A stretch of 64,000 bases of DNA from the NCBI RefSeq assembly GCF_000252165.1, contig NZ_BAET01000008.1, positions 168,088 to 232,087 on the forward strand, in the 5' to 3' direction. A program made the translations under genes and the position numbers. The notes beneath the pieces are model-generated. The model worked only from the letters and a program-made list of their open reading frames with translations. It searched no databases and was not told the DNA's origin. Positions 22,013 to 31,005 of this stretch are shown one piece after another (the first letter of the stretch is position 1; each line of letters begins with the position of its first letter). The DNA comes from Glaciecola punicea ACAM 611 (GTDB lineage Bacteria > Pseudomonadota > Gammaproteobacteria > Enterobacterales > Alteromonadaceae).

Positions 22013-22858
22013 CTAACAATCTGGCAAAAACAAAGGGCCAACATTGGTTCTAGGCAGTGCAAAACGGCTGTCGTAGTCTACTTGCACCAGATACAAACCG
22101 TTTGGTTTAGCGGTAGTCGACGCCTGACTTCTATCTTTAAGCGCAAGTAAATCAGCAATATAGCTAATGGGTTTTTCGCCGCTGCCTACGTCTAATAAAG
22201 CACCCACAATGTTCCTCACCATGTGATGCAAAAAAGCGTTCGCTTTTACATCCACAATAACAAACTGCTGCAGTCGATATACCTGTATATGGTGCATTAA
22301 TCTTATTGGGGTTTTGCTTTGGCAATGAGCGGCGCGGTAAGAAGTGAAATCATGCTTACCAACTAAACCTTGTGCGGCTTGGTGCATAAGCGCTGCGTCA
22401 ATTTTCTTAAATACGTGCGTCACTCCGGCGTTGAATACGCCGGAACGCAGCGCACTGTTGTAAATTACGTAACGATAGCGCCTCGCGGTAGCACTAAAGC
22501 GCGCATGAAAGTCATCGTCTACCGATTTAGCCCAAGTAATTGCCACGTTTTTGGGTAAAGTAGTATTCATGCCGCGTGTGTAAGCTTTTAATGGTCTGGT
22601 AACAGGCGCATCAAAATGCACTACTTGCGCGGTAGCATGCACCCCAGCGTCGGTTCTGCCAGCGCAGCTAACCGAGACCTCTTGCCTGAGGATCTTAGCG
22701 AGTGAATCTTCTACGCGAGACTGCACCGAGTCGACGCTTAATTGGCGCTGCCAACCGCTGTAGTCGGCGCCCATGTATTCTATTCCAAGTGCAACTCGCC
22801 CCGGATGAATAATAACACCGTCGTCTTGCGCCCCTAAAAAGGTCATTTTTGCAATCAC
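22013..22858 (-). CDS. truA: tRNA pseudouridine(38-40) synthase
   Basis: The 281-residue protein carries the catalytic aspartate motif CAGRTDAGVHATAQVVHFD and the late HHMVRNIVGALLDVGSG of TruA. It isomerises uridines 38-40 in the anticodon arm of many tRNAs. Its start overlaps the rluB stop by 1 nt, implying coupled translation. Residues 1-17 before GRVALGIEYMG look like a slight N-terminal extension. Confidence 0.96.
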   Translation of the reverse strand: MIAKMTFLGAQDDGVIIHPGRVALGIEYMGADYSGWQRQLSVDSVQSRVEDSLAKILRQEVSVSCAGRTDAGVHATAQVVHFDAPVTRPLKAYTRGMNTTLPKNVAITWAKSVDDDFHARFSATARRYRYVIYNSALRSGVFNAGVTHVFKKIDAALMHQAAQGLVGKHDFTSYRAAHCQSKTPIRLMHHIQVYRLQQFVIVDVKANAFLHHMVRNIVGALLDVGSGEKPISYIADLLALKDRSQASTTAKPNGLYLVQVDYDSRFALPRTNVGPLFLPDC

Positions 22859-23754
22859 TACCTATTTTGTGATTGATTTCGGCGGCTACGCTGCCCCACC
22901 GCTTTATTTTGCTTGTGCTTTCTAACGCTGCGGCGCATACGGCTTAATTTTGTATGGTCGAGGTTTTCAGCGACATGCATTTTTGTTTCAGTTTCCAGCG
23001 GCAGCTGCACCATTTTGCGAAGCGCATTCACATTGAGAATATCAAGTTCTACCCAAGCGCCTTGGGGCAGGCGCTTGAACAACTCTAAGTTACCATAGCG
23101 CACGCGCATTAATCGACTCACCTGCACACCTTGAGATTCCCATAGGCGTCTAACTTCACGGTTTCTGCCTTCAGAAAGAGTCACGTTAAACCACCGATTG
23201 TTACTTTCAGGATCGCCTGGCCTTACGTGAATATGATTAAACTTTGCCGAACCGTCTTCTAGCTCAACGCCCTGCGACAGTATGCGCAGCATTTTGGGTG
23301 TCACTTCTCCGAATATTCTTACCGCGTATTCACGCTCTACTTCATGACTTGGGTGCATGAGTCTATTGGCAAGCTCACCGTCGTTGGTAAACAACAGCAA
23401 CCCACTGGTGTTTATATCTAGTCTACCCACGGTTATCCAGCGTTCGCCGGTCAATTTAGGCAGGCGTTCAAATACGGTAGGCCTGCCTTCAGGGTCAACC
23501 CTAGCACACAGTTCGCCCTCAGGCTTGTTGTACATCAGCACCCTACAAGGAGACTTTTCTTTTGAGCGTGTTATTAAGTGACCGTCAACTCTTATTTGAA
23601 CACTCACTTCTACTCTATCGCCTAAAGTGGCTTTGGTTCCATTAATCGAAATACGACCTTCTTGGATCCATCTTTCCATTTCACGACGTGAACCTAAACC
23701 ATTGTTCGCTAGTACTTTCTGCAGCTTCTCAGATGCGTTTTTATTGTCACTCAT
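22858..23754 (-). CDS. rluB: 23S rRNA pseudouridine(2605) synthase
   Basis: The 298-residue protein has an N-terminal S4 RNA-binding domain (EKLQKVLANNGLGSRREMERWI). The RsuA-family catalytic domain follows with the aspartate in VGRLDINTSGLLLFTNDGELANRL. The basic C-terminal tail (RRSVRKHKQNKA) is typical of RluB. It probably modifies U2605 of 23S rRNA. It is in a tight chain scpA-scpB-rluB-truA with 1-14 bp overlaps. RluE/RluF are less likely because of the context near rnm-yciO. Confidence 0.92.
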   Translation of the reverse strand: MSDNKNASEKLQKVLANNGLGSRREMERWIQEGRISINGTKATLGDRVEVSVQIRVDGHLITRSKEKSPCRVLMYNKPEGELCARVDPEGRPTVFERLPKLTGERWITVGRLDINTSGLLLFTNDGELANRLMHPSHEVEREYAVRIFGEVTPKMLRILSQGVELEDGSAKFNHIHVRPGDPESNNRWFNVTLSEGRNREVRRLWESQGVQVSRLMRVRYGNLELFKRLPQGAWVELDILNVNALRKMVQLPLETETKMHVAENLDHTKLSRMRRSVRKHKQNKAVGQRSRRNQSQNR

Positions 23755-24446
23755 TAGTGTGTATTTGCCTTGCTAGGTGTATTTATCGTGTTTACTTCAT
23801 CAAGCACTGATTGCGAGCCAGATTCATTGTTTTTCGCCAATGCTTCAGCCTGCGGTGCGTGTTCTTCAATGTCTATGGTCACTGTGCTAGAGGCCTGCAT
23901 AGCCGCCTCAATATTTTCGGCAAATACCTCAGCCGACGGCAGTTCTGTTAACGAAGTTAGTGCGAAATAGTCGAGAAAAGTAGCGGTGGTGGCTAACAGT
24001 GACGGCCTTCCCGGTACTTCTTTATGTCCTACTACTTTAATCCACCGGCGTTCGCTTAGTGAGCGAATAATATTGCTACTCACTGCCACCCCTCGAATAT
24101 CTTCTATTTCGCCTCGAGTGATGGGTTGTTTATATGCAATAAGCGCTAAGGTTTCTAGCATAGCGCGCGAATACTTAGGCGCCGTTTCTTGCCAAAGCTT
24201 GCTCAACAGCCGGCCTAGGCCAGTATCTGACTGAAACCGGAAGCCGCTAGCCACTTTAATAAGCTTGATGCCTCTTGGTGCGTAGTCTAATTCAAGCTCT
24301 TTTAGCGACTTGTTAAGCTGCGATGAAGACACTGCTAATTCACTCAGAATAGTACAGCGCATTTTGTCGATGCTCAAGGGACTTTCATTCACAAAAATCG
24401 CGGCTTCTAGCAATTGCTTTAGTTGACTGTTGCTAATCTTGCTCAT
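23754..24446 (-). CDS. scpB: Segregation and condensation protein B
   Basis: The 230-residue winged-helix protein has the ScpB core (LLEAAIFVNESPLSIDKM and LETLALIAYKQPITRGEIEDIRGVAVSSNIIRSL). ScpB dimers bind the kleisin ScpA in the SMC condensin complex. A Ser/Ala/Glu-rich C-terminal tail of about 45 residues is of low complexity. Its start overlaps scpA by 14 bp. Confidence 0.95.
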   Translation of the reverse strand: MSKISNSQLKQLLEAAIFVNESPLSIDKMRCTILSELAVSSSQLNKSLKELELDYAPRGIKLIKVASGFRFQSDTGLGRLLSKLWQETAPKYSRAMLETLALIAYKQPITRGEIEDIRGVAVSSNIIRSLSERRWIKVVGHKEVPGRPSLLATTATFLDYFALTSLTELPSAEVFAENIEAAMQASSTVTIDIEEHAPQAEALAKNNESGSQSVLDEVNTINTPSKANTH

Positions 24447-25260
24447 AGGTGCCTAGTTTAACATGAAGATCGCCAAATGGTTCACCTTGCTCAAAAACTA
24501 TCAAAGATTCTTTTACCAGTTCAAGAATGGCGATAAAGGTGACAACTATGCCTGCCCTGCCTTCGTTAATACTGAGCAATTCGCTAAGTGCTATGTAAGT
24601 ATGACTATTGAGCTTGTGCAGTACCATACTCATGCGTTCACGCGTCGACAACACTTCTCGTGCAATGTGATGATGGCTATAAGCATTAGCGCGCTTTATT
24701 GCCCCTAAAAACGCCATTGTTAGTTCTTGCAATTGTACTTGCGGCACATTTTTTATGGGCTGCACGTTATCGCTTGTATCAGCACTGGCAACAAAAAAAT
24801 CACGTTTTAAGCGCACAGAATTATCAAGTTCAAACGCCGCGGCTTTTATCTGTCCGTATTGTTTGAGGCGGCGCACAAGTTCGGCGCGTGGATCATCTTC
24901 ATCGTCATTCACACTGTCGTGTTTAGGCAATAACAGGCGTGATTTAATTTCTGCCAGCATAGCAGCCATCACTAAATATTCTCCCGCAAGCTCTAACTTT
25001 ACCGTTGTCATTACCTCTACATATTCCATATATTGACGCGTTACCTGCAGCACCGGCAGTTCAATAATATCGAATTTTTGCTTGCGGATTAAATACAGCA
25101 GTAAATCGAGCGGTCCCTCAAAGGTGTCTAAAATTAATTCCAGAGCGTCAGGAGGGATATATAAATCTTCAGGCTTATTAATGAAAGCCTCGCCATTAAT
25201 AAAGGCGAGCGCTAGGGGCTGCTGCTCAGTTATTTTCGATTTGTCTTTTGAACCGTTCAT
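24433..25260 (-). CDS. scpA: Segregation and condensation protein A (kleisin)
   Basis: The 275-residue protein shows the ScpA N-terminus FEGPLDLLLYLIRKQKFDIIELPVLQVT and the C-terminal winged helix (IVVTFIAILELVKESLI). ScpA bridges SMC heads and binds ScpB for chromosome compaction. The protein is first in the scpA-scpB-rluB-truA run, and its start is 17 bp after the yciO stop. An smc gene is not in this window. Confidence 0.94.
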   Translation of the reverse strand: MNGSKDKSKITEQQPLALAFINGEAFINKPEDLYIPPDALELILDTFEGPLDLLLYLIRKQKFDIIELPVLQVTRQYMEYVEVMTTVKLELAGEYLVMAAMLAEIKSRLLLPKHDSVNDDEDDPRAELVRRLKQYGQIKAAAFELDNSVRLKRDFFVASADTSDNVQPIKNVPQVQLQELTMAFLGAIKRANAYSHHHIAREVLSTRERMSMVLHKLNSHTYIALSELLSINEGRAGIVVTFIAILELVKESLIVFEQGEPFGDLHVKLGTYEQD

Positions 25261-25277
25261 AGGTATTTCAAAATTGC

Positions 25278-25898
25278 CTATTCAAACTGCGAAGGATCAC
25301 CACTGCCACGGCGTATTATGGTTGTTTCACCTTCTGACATGTCGATTACAGTTGTGGGTTGTTCTCCTAAATAACCGCCGTGCACAATCAATCCAATGCG
25401 TTTTTCTAGTTTGTCTCTTATTTGCTCAGGATCGGTTTCTGCCATTGCAGCGTTGGGCAAAATTAGTGTGGTAGACATAAGCGGCTCGCCTAACTCTTCT
25501 AATATAGCAAGTGCAATGGCATTGTTAGGCACGCGAATTCCAATGGTTTTACGTTTTGGATTTTGTAATCTTTTCGGGACTTCTTTGGTGGCCTTTAAAA
25601 TAAAAGTATAGGGCCCAGGAGTATTGTTCTTTATTTGCCTGAAAGCGACGTTATTCACGCGTGCATATATGGATAGTTCTGACATATCGCGACACATTAA
25701 GGTGAAGTTATGCTCTTTAGGAATGTCCCTAATAGTGCAGATTTGGTCAAGGGCCTTTTTGTTTTCCATTTGACAACCAATGGCATAACCTGAATCAGTC
25801 GGATACACAATGACCTCGCCCTTTTTAATCAGCTCGCAGGTTTGCTTGATTAATCGCACTTGAGGATTGTCAGGGTGAATATAAAAAAACTGGCTCAT
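25278..25898 (-). CDS. yciO: YciO, Sua5/YciO/YrdC family protein
   Basis: At 206 residues it has the same length as E. coli YciO and agrees along its length (MSQFFYIHPDNPQVRLIKQ, YPTDSGYAIGCQ, HNFTLMCRDMSELS). The fold is that of threonylcarbamoyl-AMP synthase, but YciO is a paralogue of TsaC whose own role is unclear. It sits between rnm and scpA, as expected from the E. coli rnm-yciO neighbourhood. Confidence 0.93.
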   Translation of the reverse strand: MSQFFYIHPDNPQVRLIKQTCELIKKGEVIVYPTDSGYAIGCQMENKKALDQICTIRDIPKEHNFTLMCRDMSELSIYARVNNVAFRQIKNNTPGPYTFILKATKEVPKRLQNPKRKTIGIRVPNNAIALAILEELGEPLMSTTLILPNAAMAETDPEQIRDKLEKRIGLIVHGGYLGEQPTTVIDMSEGETTIIRRGSGDPSQFE

Positions 25899-26011
25899 AA
25901 ATTCTGCTACTAAACATACTAATGAATGTCGCTAAATTATACCACGCATTTATAATCGCTAAAACTACTCATAATATAGGTTTACTTTTTTACGCACATG
26001 AAACCTGACTA

Positions 26012-26857
26012 TTACGCACCTAAATGCGTTTTAAAACTTGTCCAAACGGGCGTCAAACTCGCTGGGATGTTAAGCCTACGGCCCAGCTCGGTCCACTTTG
26101 ACGGCGCATGAAAATCAGAGCCAGCTGAACCCATAAGGCCTGTTTTTAAGGCAATGTCTACCATGAGATCGTGTTTTTCCTTGGCTAAATTCGGATGTTG
26201 AACTTCCATGGCATCACCGCCGTATGATGCAAACTCTTCGGCTAAACGGCGCAGCCACTTGGTTGTCATATCGTAATGAAACGGATGCGCAATTACGGCT
26301 TTGCCGCCGGCCTCATGAATCCACTGCACAGCTTCTTGAATGCCTATCCACTGAGGTACTATATAGGCTTTTTTATCCTTGCCTAAATACTGAGTAAAAG
26401 CCTGCTGAAAATAATCGCACACGCCTTTGTCAACTAAGACTTGGGCAATGTGAGCGCGCGAGATACAGCCACTGGTTACCATATTTTGCGCAAGGGGTAA
26501 TACGTCATGAATGCCTATTTTACTGAGCTTTTCGCATATTTTTTGGGCTCTTATTTGGCGTTTTTCAAGCTGCGTAGCGAGTCTTTGTACAAAAACGGGG
26601 CATTCATGATCCACCTCTAAGCCTAAAATATGAATTTCAAAGCCATGCCATCTAGTTGATATTTCGGTGCCGCTTATTAACGTAAGTTTTTGCTTATTGC
26701 GGGCTAAAATTGCGCGTGCGGGGGCTATCGCATCTATACAGTCGTGGTCGGTAATAGCGAGCACATCAACCTGCATTTGCTGCGCACGCATTAGCAATTC
26801 GGCAACGCTTAGCTTACCATCTGAATGATGAGTATGACTGTGTAAATCAATTTTCAA
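26012..26857 (-). CDS. rnm: RNase AM-like PHP domain 5'-3' exoribonuclease (YciV/Rnm)
   Basis: The PHP phosphoesterase motifs are clear: KIDLHSHTHHSDG, AITDHDCID, ISGTEIS, VIAHPFHY and GSDFHAP. E. coli RNase AM trims the 5' ends of rRNAs and cleaves nucleoside bisphosphates. I place the start at the TTG at 26857, preceded by GAAAGG 7 nt away, giving 281 residues beginning MKIDLHSHT. An upstream in-frame ATG at 26947 would add 30 residues not seen in the family. The gene is divergent from trp, as in E. coli. Confidence 0.9.
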   Translation of the reverse strand: MKIDLHSHTHHSDGKLSVAELLMRAQQMQVDVLAITDHDCIDAIAPARAILARNKQKLTLISGTEISTRWHGFEIHILGLEVDHECPVFVQRLATQLEKRQIRAQKICEKLSKIGIHDVLPLAQNMVTSGCISRAHIAQVLVDKGVCDYFQQAFTQYLGKDKKAYIVPQWIGIQEAVQWIHEAGGKAVIAHPFHYDMTTKWLRRLAEEFASYGGDAMEVQHPNLAKEKHDLMVDIALKTGLMGSAGSDFHAPSKWTELGRRLNIPASLTPVWTSFKTHLGA

Positions 26858-27410
26858 ATATATACCTTTCCCGCGTAAAAAATGTTTTAAAGTGGTGTCT
26901 GTACAAGCAAAGAAGTGACATAAAACGAGCCCCGTATTGACGTACACAGCAGCTTACGCTTTAACTTCAACCTCAGCTTATGTGACAACTTATCGTGGTG
27001 ACTTGTACCGCCCCTTTTTTATCGCATTAACAGGCGATAATCCGTAAGGGCATCAAAGTCAGTAACCATCACCACTGCACGGTGAAACATACCTTCAACT
27101 CATTTTGCATTTTACCATTTTACCATTTTACCATTTTACCATTTTACCATTTTACCATTTTGGTATTATAACGCACAATTACACACAGTGTACATTGCGC
27201 TTTTGTCCGTCCTCAAGATAGACAAAAAGTATTTTACACCGGTGATGCATTTTAATTTATATTTGTGGTTGACATTAACTGCGTTATGGTTTCTCCTATG
27301 GGCTTAGAAAACTAGCAAATTATTTGCCTTGCGGTGTTATCAATCACACCTTTACAAAGTTAATCGATAACAAGACCCCCGAGATAACGCATAAACATAT
27401 TGGATATTTC
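26858..27410. other. Long intergenic region upstream of the trp operon
   Basis: No protein gene is visible in these 553 bp. They hold the 8-bp tandem repeat and, at 27269-27274, a TTGACA that could be the -35 box of the trp promoter; I do not see a convincing -10 at the usual spacing. I also could not recognise a TrpR operator of the E. coli type. Confidence 0.5.
27108..27161. repeat. Tandem 8-bp repeat (CATTTTAC), six perfect copies plus a partial one
   Basis: CATTTTAC repeats exactly from 27108 to 27155, followed by a diverging copy ending CATTTTGG. An imperfect CATTTTG (27101-27107) precedes it. It lies about 110 bp before the TTGACA of the likely trp promoter and about 250 bp from the rnm start. 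Confidence 0.95.
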
Positions 27411-27461
27411 ATGCATTTAACACACATAATTACAATTTGTTGGTGGCACAGCCAGACTTAG
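27411..27461 (+). CDS. trpL: trp operon leader peptide
   Basis: The 16-codon frame MHLTHIITICWWHSQT ends in TAG at 27459-27461. Two adjacent TGG codons (27441-27446) are the hallmark of a ribosome-sensed trp attenuator. The intrinsic terminator begins about 30 nt after its stop and trpE starts about 150 nt after it. When charged tRNA-Trp is scarce, a stalled ribosome at the Trp codons should favour the antiterminator. The ribosome site is weak (TTGGA upstream). Confidence 0.88.
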   Translation: MHLTHIITICWWHSQT

Positions 27462-27492
27462 GGTCAGGTTGCATGTGCGTGTTCGCATATCC

Positions 27493-27517
27493 AAGGCCCA
27501 CATACTGGGCCTTTTTT
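27493..27517 (+). terminator. trp attenuator terminator
   Basis: AAGGCCCA and TGGGCCTT form an 8-bp stem with a 5-nt loop (CATAC), followed by a run of six T. It lies between trpL and trpE. An alternative upstream stem, ATGTGCG with CGCATAT (27473-27489), may take part in the antiterminator, but I did not compute folding energies. Confidence 0.88.
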
Positions 27518-27609
27518 GTTGTCAAATTTTAATACAATAAACACAAAGAAAGCCCGACAGGCATATTACCTATTGACTATACACCCTATACTAAGAGGCG
27601 CAGTAAACT

Positions 27610-29319
27610 ATGAATTTGTCGGATTTAGGAAGCCAGCCAGGCACAGTTGAAAGTATAGTGGTTGAAGCACCGTATATTGCTAATCCATTACACGCATACC
27701 ATACACTTGCTAACAAGCATTCTATACTGCTTGAATCAGCAGAAATTGACAGCAAAGACAACTTAAAGAGCCTTTTGTTGATTGACGCGGCTTTGCGTAT
27801 CGAATGCAACAAAAATACAGTTGTTATTACAGCGCTGTCTGAAAATGGTCAGCCATTATTACCTTTCATAGCAGAGTTATTAAGCGATTATGCAAACCCC
27901 CAGCTACAGGCTGAGGCAGAGCATGCACAGGTCACTTTGCTTACGCTCAACTTCAATACATGCGATGTCGACCTAGACGAAGACTCACGTTTAAAGCAGC
28001 GCAGTGTATTTGATGCCCTGCGCATTATACAATCATCGCTCAAAGCGCTTCGCCAACATCCTCACGCCGTTTTTTTAGCCGGTGTGTTCGCTTATGATTT
28101 ATTAGCTAATTTTGAATCTCTGCCTGAGGTGCCTGAATCGAGTAATACCTGTCCTGACTATGTGTTTTATTTGGCCGAAACACTCATACTGGTCGATCAT
28201 CAAACCAACAGCACCCAAATTATTGGCAGTGTATTTAGCGGTGAAGAAGTCGCCAAGCATTACTTTTCAGTCCATCAGCGATTAGAATTCATCACTAATC
28301 AAATAGCAAAGCTGCCAGAAGCAATTAATAGCAAGACCATACTGCCTATAGACCCTTCAACGCAGGTCTCAGTGAATAAATCAGACCGAGCCTATTGTGA
28401 AGATGTGCTCGCGCTAAAAGAGAACATCCTCGACGGTGACATATTTCAAGTGGTGCCCTCGCGCACTTTTACCCTTGCTTGCCCTAATCCTTTGCTTGCT
28501 TACGGGCAGCTAAAGTTAACCAATCCGTCTCCCTACATGTTCTATATGCAAGACCATGACTTTGTTATATTCGGCGCCTCGCCTGAATCAGCGCTCAAAT
28601 ACGACGCAGCCACAAACTACGTTGAAATATACCCCATTGCCGGCACCCGACCGCGCGGTAAACGCAGCGATGGCAGTATTGACGTCGATTTAGACAGCCG
28701 CCTAGAACTCGATTTACAGCAAGACAACAAAGAAAAATCTGAACATATTATGCTGGTAGATTTAGCTCGCAACGATGTGGCTCGGGTGAGTAAACCCGGC
28801 ACCAGACACGTTAAAGATCTGCTGAAAGTTGACCGCTACTCGCACGTTATGCATTTAGTGTCGCGCGTGGTAGGTGAACTACGCGACGATTTAGACGCGC
28901 TGCACGCTTATCAAGCCTGTATGAATATGGGAACCTTAATAGGCGCACCCAAAATTAGCGCGGCCAGCTTAATAAGACACACCGAAAAAGAAAGGCGCGG
29001 CAGCTACGGTGGCGCGGTTGGCTATTTTAACGGCTTGGGTGATTTTGATACCTGTATTGTTATCCGTTCAGCCTTTGTAAAACATAACTTAGCGCACATA
29101 CAGGCCGGCGCTGGCGTGGTGAATGATTCAGTGCCGCAGTTTGAAGCTGATGAAACCACCGCAAAAGCACAGGCGGTGATATCGGCAATAAAACGCAGCA
29201 ACTCGGCGGTAAGCGAAAAAACGCAAACTGCTAAAGTTTCCACATTAGTGCAAAAGGCCGATGATACGAGTCTTCAACATGATAAAAATATGCAAAAGCA
29301 AGGGAGTAAGCAGCCGTGA
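27610..29319 (+). CDS. trpE: Anthranilate synthase component I
   Basis: The protein makes anthranilate from chorismate together with TrpG. The tryptophan feedback site LLESAEIDSKDNLKSLLLIDAALRI is at about residues 37-61, and the chorismate-binding core (IAGTRPRGK, DLARNDVARVSKPG, GAPKISA, GAGVVNDS) is intact. At 569 residues it exceeds E. coli TrpE (520) because of a Lys/Gln/Ser-rich tail of about 45 residues after the core. The stop overlaps the trpG start (GTGA). It is the first structural gene after the attenuator. Confidence 0.98.
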   Translation: MNLSDLGSQPGTVESIVVEAPYIANPLHAYHTLANKHSILLESAEIDSKDNLKSLLLIDAALRIECNKNTVVITALSENGQPLLPFIAELLSDYANPQLQAEAEHAQVTLLTLNFNTCDVDLDEDSRLKQRSVFDALRIIQSSLKALRQHPHAVFLAGVFAYDLLANFESLPEVPESSNTCPDYVFYLAETLILVDHQTNSTQIIGSVFSGEEVAKHYFSVHQRLEFITNQIAKLPEAINSKTILPIDPSTQVSVNKSDRAYCEDVLALKENILDGDIFQVVPSRTFTLACPNPLLAYGQLKLTNPSPYMFYMQDHDFVIFGASPESALKYDAATNYVEIYPIAGTRPRGKRSDGSIDVDLDSRLELDLQQDNKEKSEHIMLVDLARNDVARVSKPGTRHVKDLLKVDRYSHVMHLVSRVVGELRDDLDALHAYQACMNMGTLIGAPKISAASLIRHTEKERRGSYGGAVGYFNGLGDFDTCIVIRSAFVKHNLAHIQAGAGVVNDSVPQFEADETTAKAQAVISAIKRSNSAVSEKTQTAKVSTLVQKADDTSLQHDKNMQKQGSKQP

Positions 29320-29978
29320 AGAGCCAAACCTTGAGTCACCTTAAGCTGGTACTAATAGATAACCAAGATTCGTTTACCTATAATTTAGTAGATGAGCTAC
29401 GTGTGCTGGGCGTCACTCTAACGGTGTTTAGAAACAGCATAGATACGCATAAAGTAATGGATAAGCTTCACCACTATAGTCAGCTCGGCCCTACTCTTCT
29501 TATGCTATCACCGGGACCCGGTTCACCCAGCAATGCAGGTAACATGCCCGCCATTCTTGAACAAGTAAAAGGCAAATTTCCCGTGCTGGGTATCTGTTTA
29601 GGGCATCAGGCTATAGTGGAAAGTTACCACGGTAAAATAGCCAGAGCGCCGCAGGTTATGCACGGAAAATCGTCCATGATGAAGCATGATTATCCTAAAC
29701 TGTTTAAAAACCTACCATCGCCTATGCCCATTGCGCGCTATCATTCCTTGGCCGCAGTGCATGTACCAGAATGTTTGCAAGTTATTGCACATATAGACGG
29801 GCTTCCCATGGCAGTGCTGCACAACAATGATAAGATGCTTGGCTTCCAATTTCATCCCGAGTCGGTACTAACTAGTCAAGGTAGCCAACTGTTATTACAA
29901 GCAATACAATATTTAATTAGTGCGCCTATTACCGCAAGCAGTGCAGATGAAACCTATGCACAAAGCGAAGGGAAATAA
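29316..29978 (+). CDS. trpG: Anthranilate synthase component II (glutamine amidotransferase)
   Basis: The 220-residue class I amidotransferase supplies ammonia to TrpE. The motif VLIDNQDSFTYNLVDEL is at the N-terminus, the nucleophile cysteine in LGICLGHQAI, and the catalytic His-Glu in FQFHPESVLTSQG. It starts with GTG overlapping the trpE stop by 4 nt. It is not fused to trpD, unlike in E. coli. Confidence 0.97.
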   Translation: MKSQTLSHLKLVLIDNQDSFTYNLVDELRVLGVTLTVFRNSIDTHKVMDKLHHYSQLGPTLLMLSPGPGSPSNAGNMPAILEQVKGKFPVLGICLGHQAIVESYHGKIARAPQVMHGKSSMMKHDYPKLFKNLPSPMPIARYHSLAAVHVPECLQVIAHIDGLPMAVLHNNDKMLGFQFHPESVLTSQGSQLLLQAIQYLISAPITASSADETYAQSEGK

Positions 29979-29979
29979 C

Positions 29980-31005
29980 ATGAACCCAGCATATTTTGAC
30001 TTGCTTGAAACACTTTACCAAGGCGGCTCACTTAGTCAGTCGCAAAGCTACGCTATTTTCAACGATGTTATGCGCGGAGATATGGGCAATTTAGAGCTAA
30101 CAGCTTTTTTAGTGGCGCTTAAACTCAAGGGTGAAACCAGTGAAGAGATAGCCGGCGCTGCTGCTGCCATGCGCGACAATGCCGTTGCATTTTCACGACC
30201 CGACTATGCGTTTAGCGATTTAGTAGGCACAGGCGGAGACGGTCACAACACTATCAATATTTCAAGTGCAGCGGCGGTAGTTGCGGCGAGCTGTGGTATT
30301 AAGGTCGCTAAACATGGTAATAGAAGTGTGTCGAGTAAATCAGGCTCTTCTGACCTATTCGCTGGTTTTGGTATCAAGCTTGATATGAGCCCGCAAACTG
30401 CTCGCAAGTGTTTAGACGAGGCTGGCTTTTGCTTTTTAGCCGCGCCCGTTTATCACACCGGTGTCAAGCATGCTATGACAGTACGTTTAGCGCTCAAAAC
30501 GCGCACCTTGTTTAATGTGTTAGGCCCGTTAGCAAACCCTGCTAGTCCAAGCCATGGCATATATGGCGTATACGATCCCAAATTAGTGCCTATTTACGCG
30601 CAAACCTTATTAAACTTGGGCCATAAAAACGCCTTGGTAGTGCATGGTTCAGGCCTTGATGAAATAGCGCTGCATGGTCCATCTACAGCCATTCATGTGC
30701 ATAATAACACTTTACACGAATTCACGCTCGCGCCTAGCGACTTCGGCATAAGTGAAATGCCGCTAGGTGCGATACTAGGTGATACACCTGAATATAATGT
30801 GAGCGCAATAAATAAGGTGTTTAATGGCGAGGGCGAATCTGCACACATCCATGCCATTGCGATTAACGCCGCCAGCCTGCTGTGGTTACATGACACGCAG
30901 CAGCCATTTAGAACCCACTTCAATACGGTTATGCAGGCTATTGCAGAAAAAAAACCTATGCAGACCATTTCCCATGCAGCACTTATCAGTCAAGGAGGTA
31001 TATAG
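29980..31005 (+). CDS. trpD: Anthranilate phosphoribosyltransferase
   Basis: Starting at the ATG at 29980, one base after the trpG stop, the protein has 341 residues, the usual TrpD length. Motifs are LVGTGGDGHNTINISSAAAVVAA (anthranilate/PRPP binding), KHGNRSVSSKSGSSD and LFNVLGPLANPA. It transfers phosphoribose from PRPP to anthranilate. An in-frame upstream ATG inside trpG is rejected. Confidence 0.97.
   Translation: MNPAYFDLLETLYQGGSLSQSQSYAIFNDVMRGDMGNLELTAFLVALKLKGETSEEIAGAAAAMRDNAVAFSRPDYAFSDLVGTGGDGHNTINISSAAAVVAASCGIKVAKHGNRSVSSKSGSSDLFAGFGIKLDMSPQTARKCLDEAGFCFLAAPVYHTGVKHAMTVRLALKTRTLFNVLGPLANPASPSHGIYGVYDPKLVPIYAQTLLNLGHKNALVVHGSGLDEIALHGPSTAIHVHNNTLHEFTLAPSDFGISEMPLGAILGDTPEYNVSAINKVFNGEGESAHIHAIAINAASLLWLHDTQQPFRTHFNTVMQAIAEKKPMQTISHAALISQGGI

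Noticed and set aside
26858-26947. Upstream ATG start for rnm (extra 30 residues)
   Set aside because: The extra residues are not like the family and the TTG at 26857 has a good ribosome site.
27108-27161. 8-bp repeats considered as a CRISPR-like array
   Set aside because: Units are contiguous and have no spacers; it is a simple tandem repeat.
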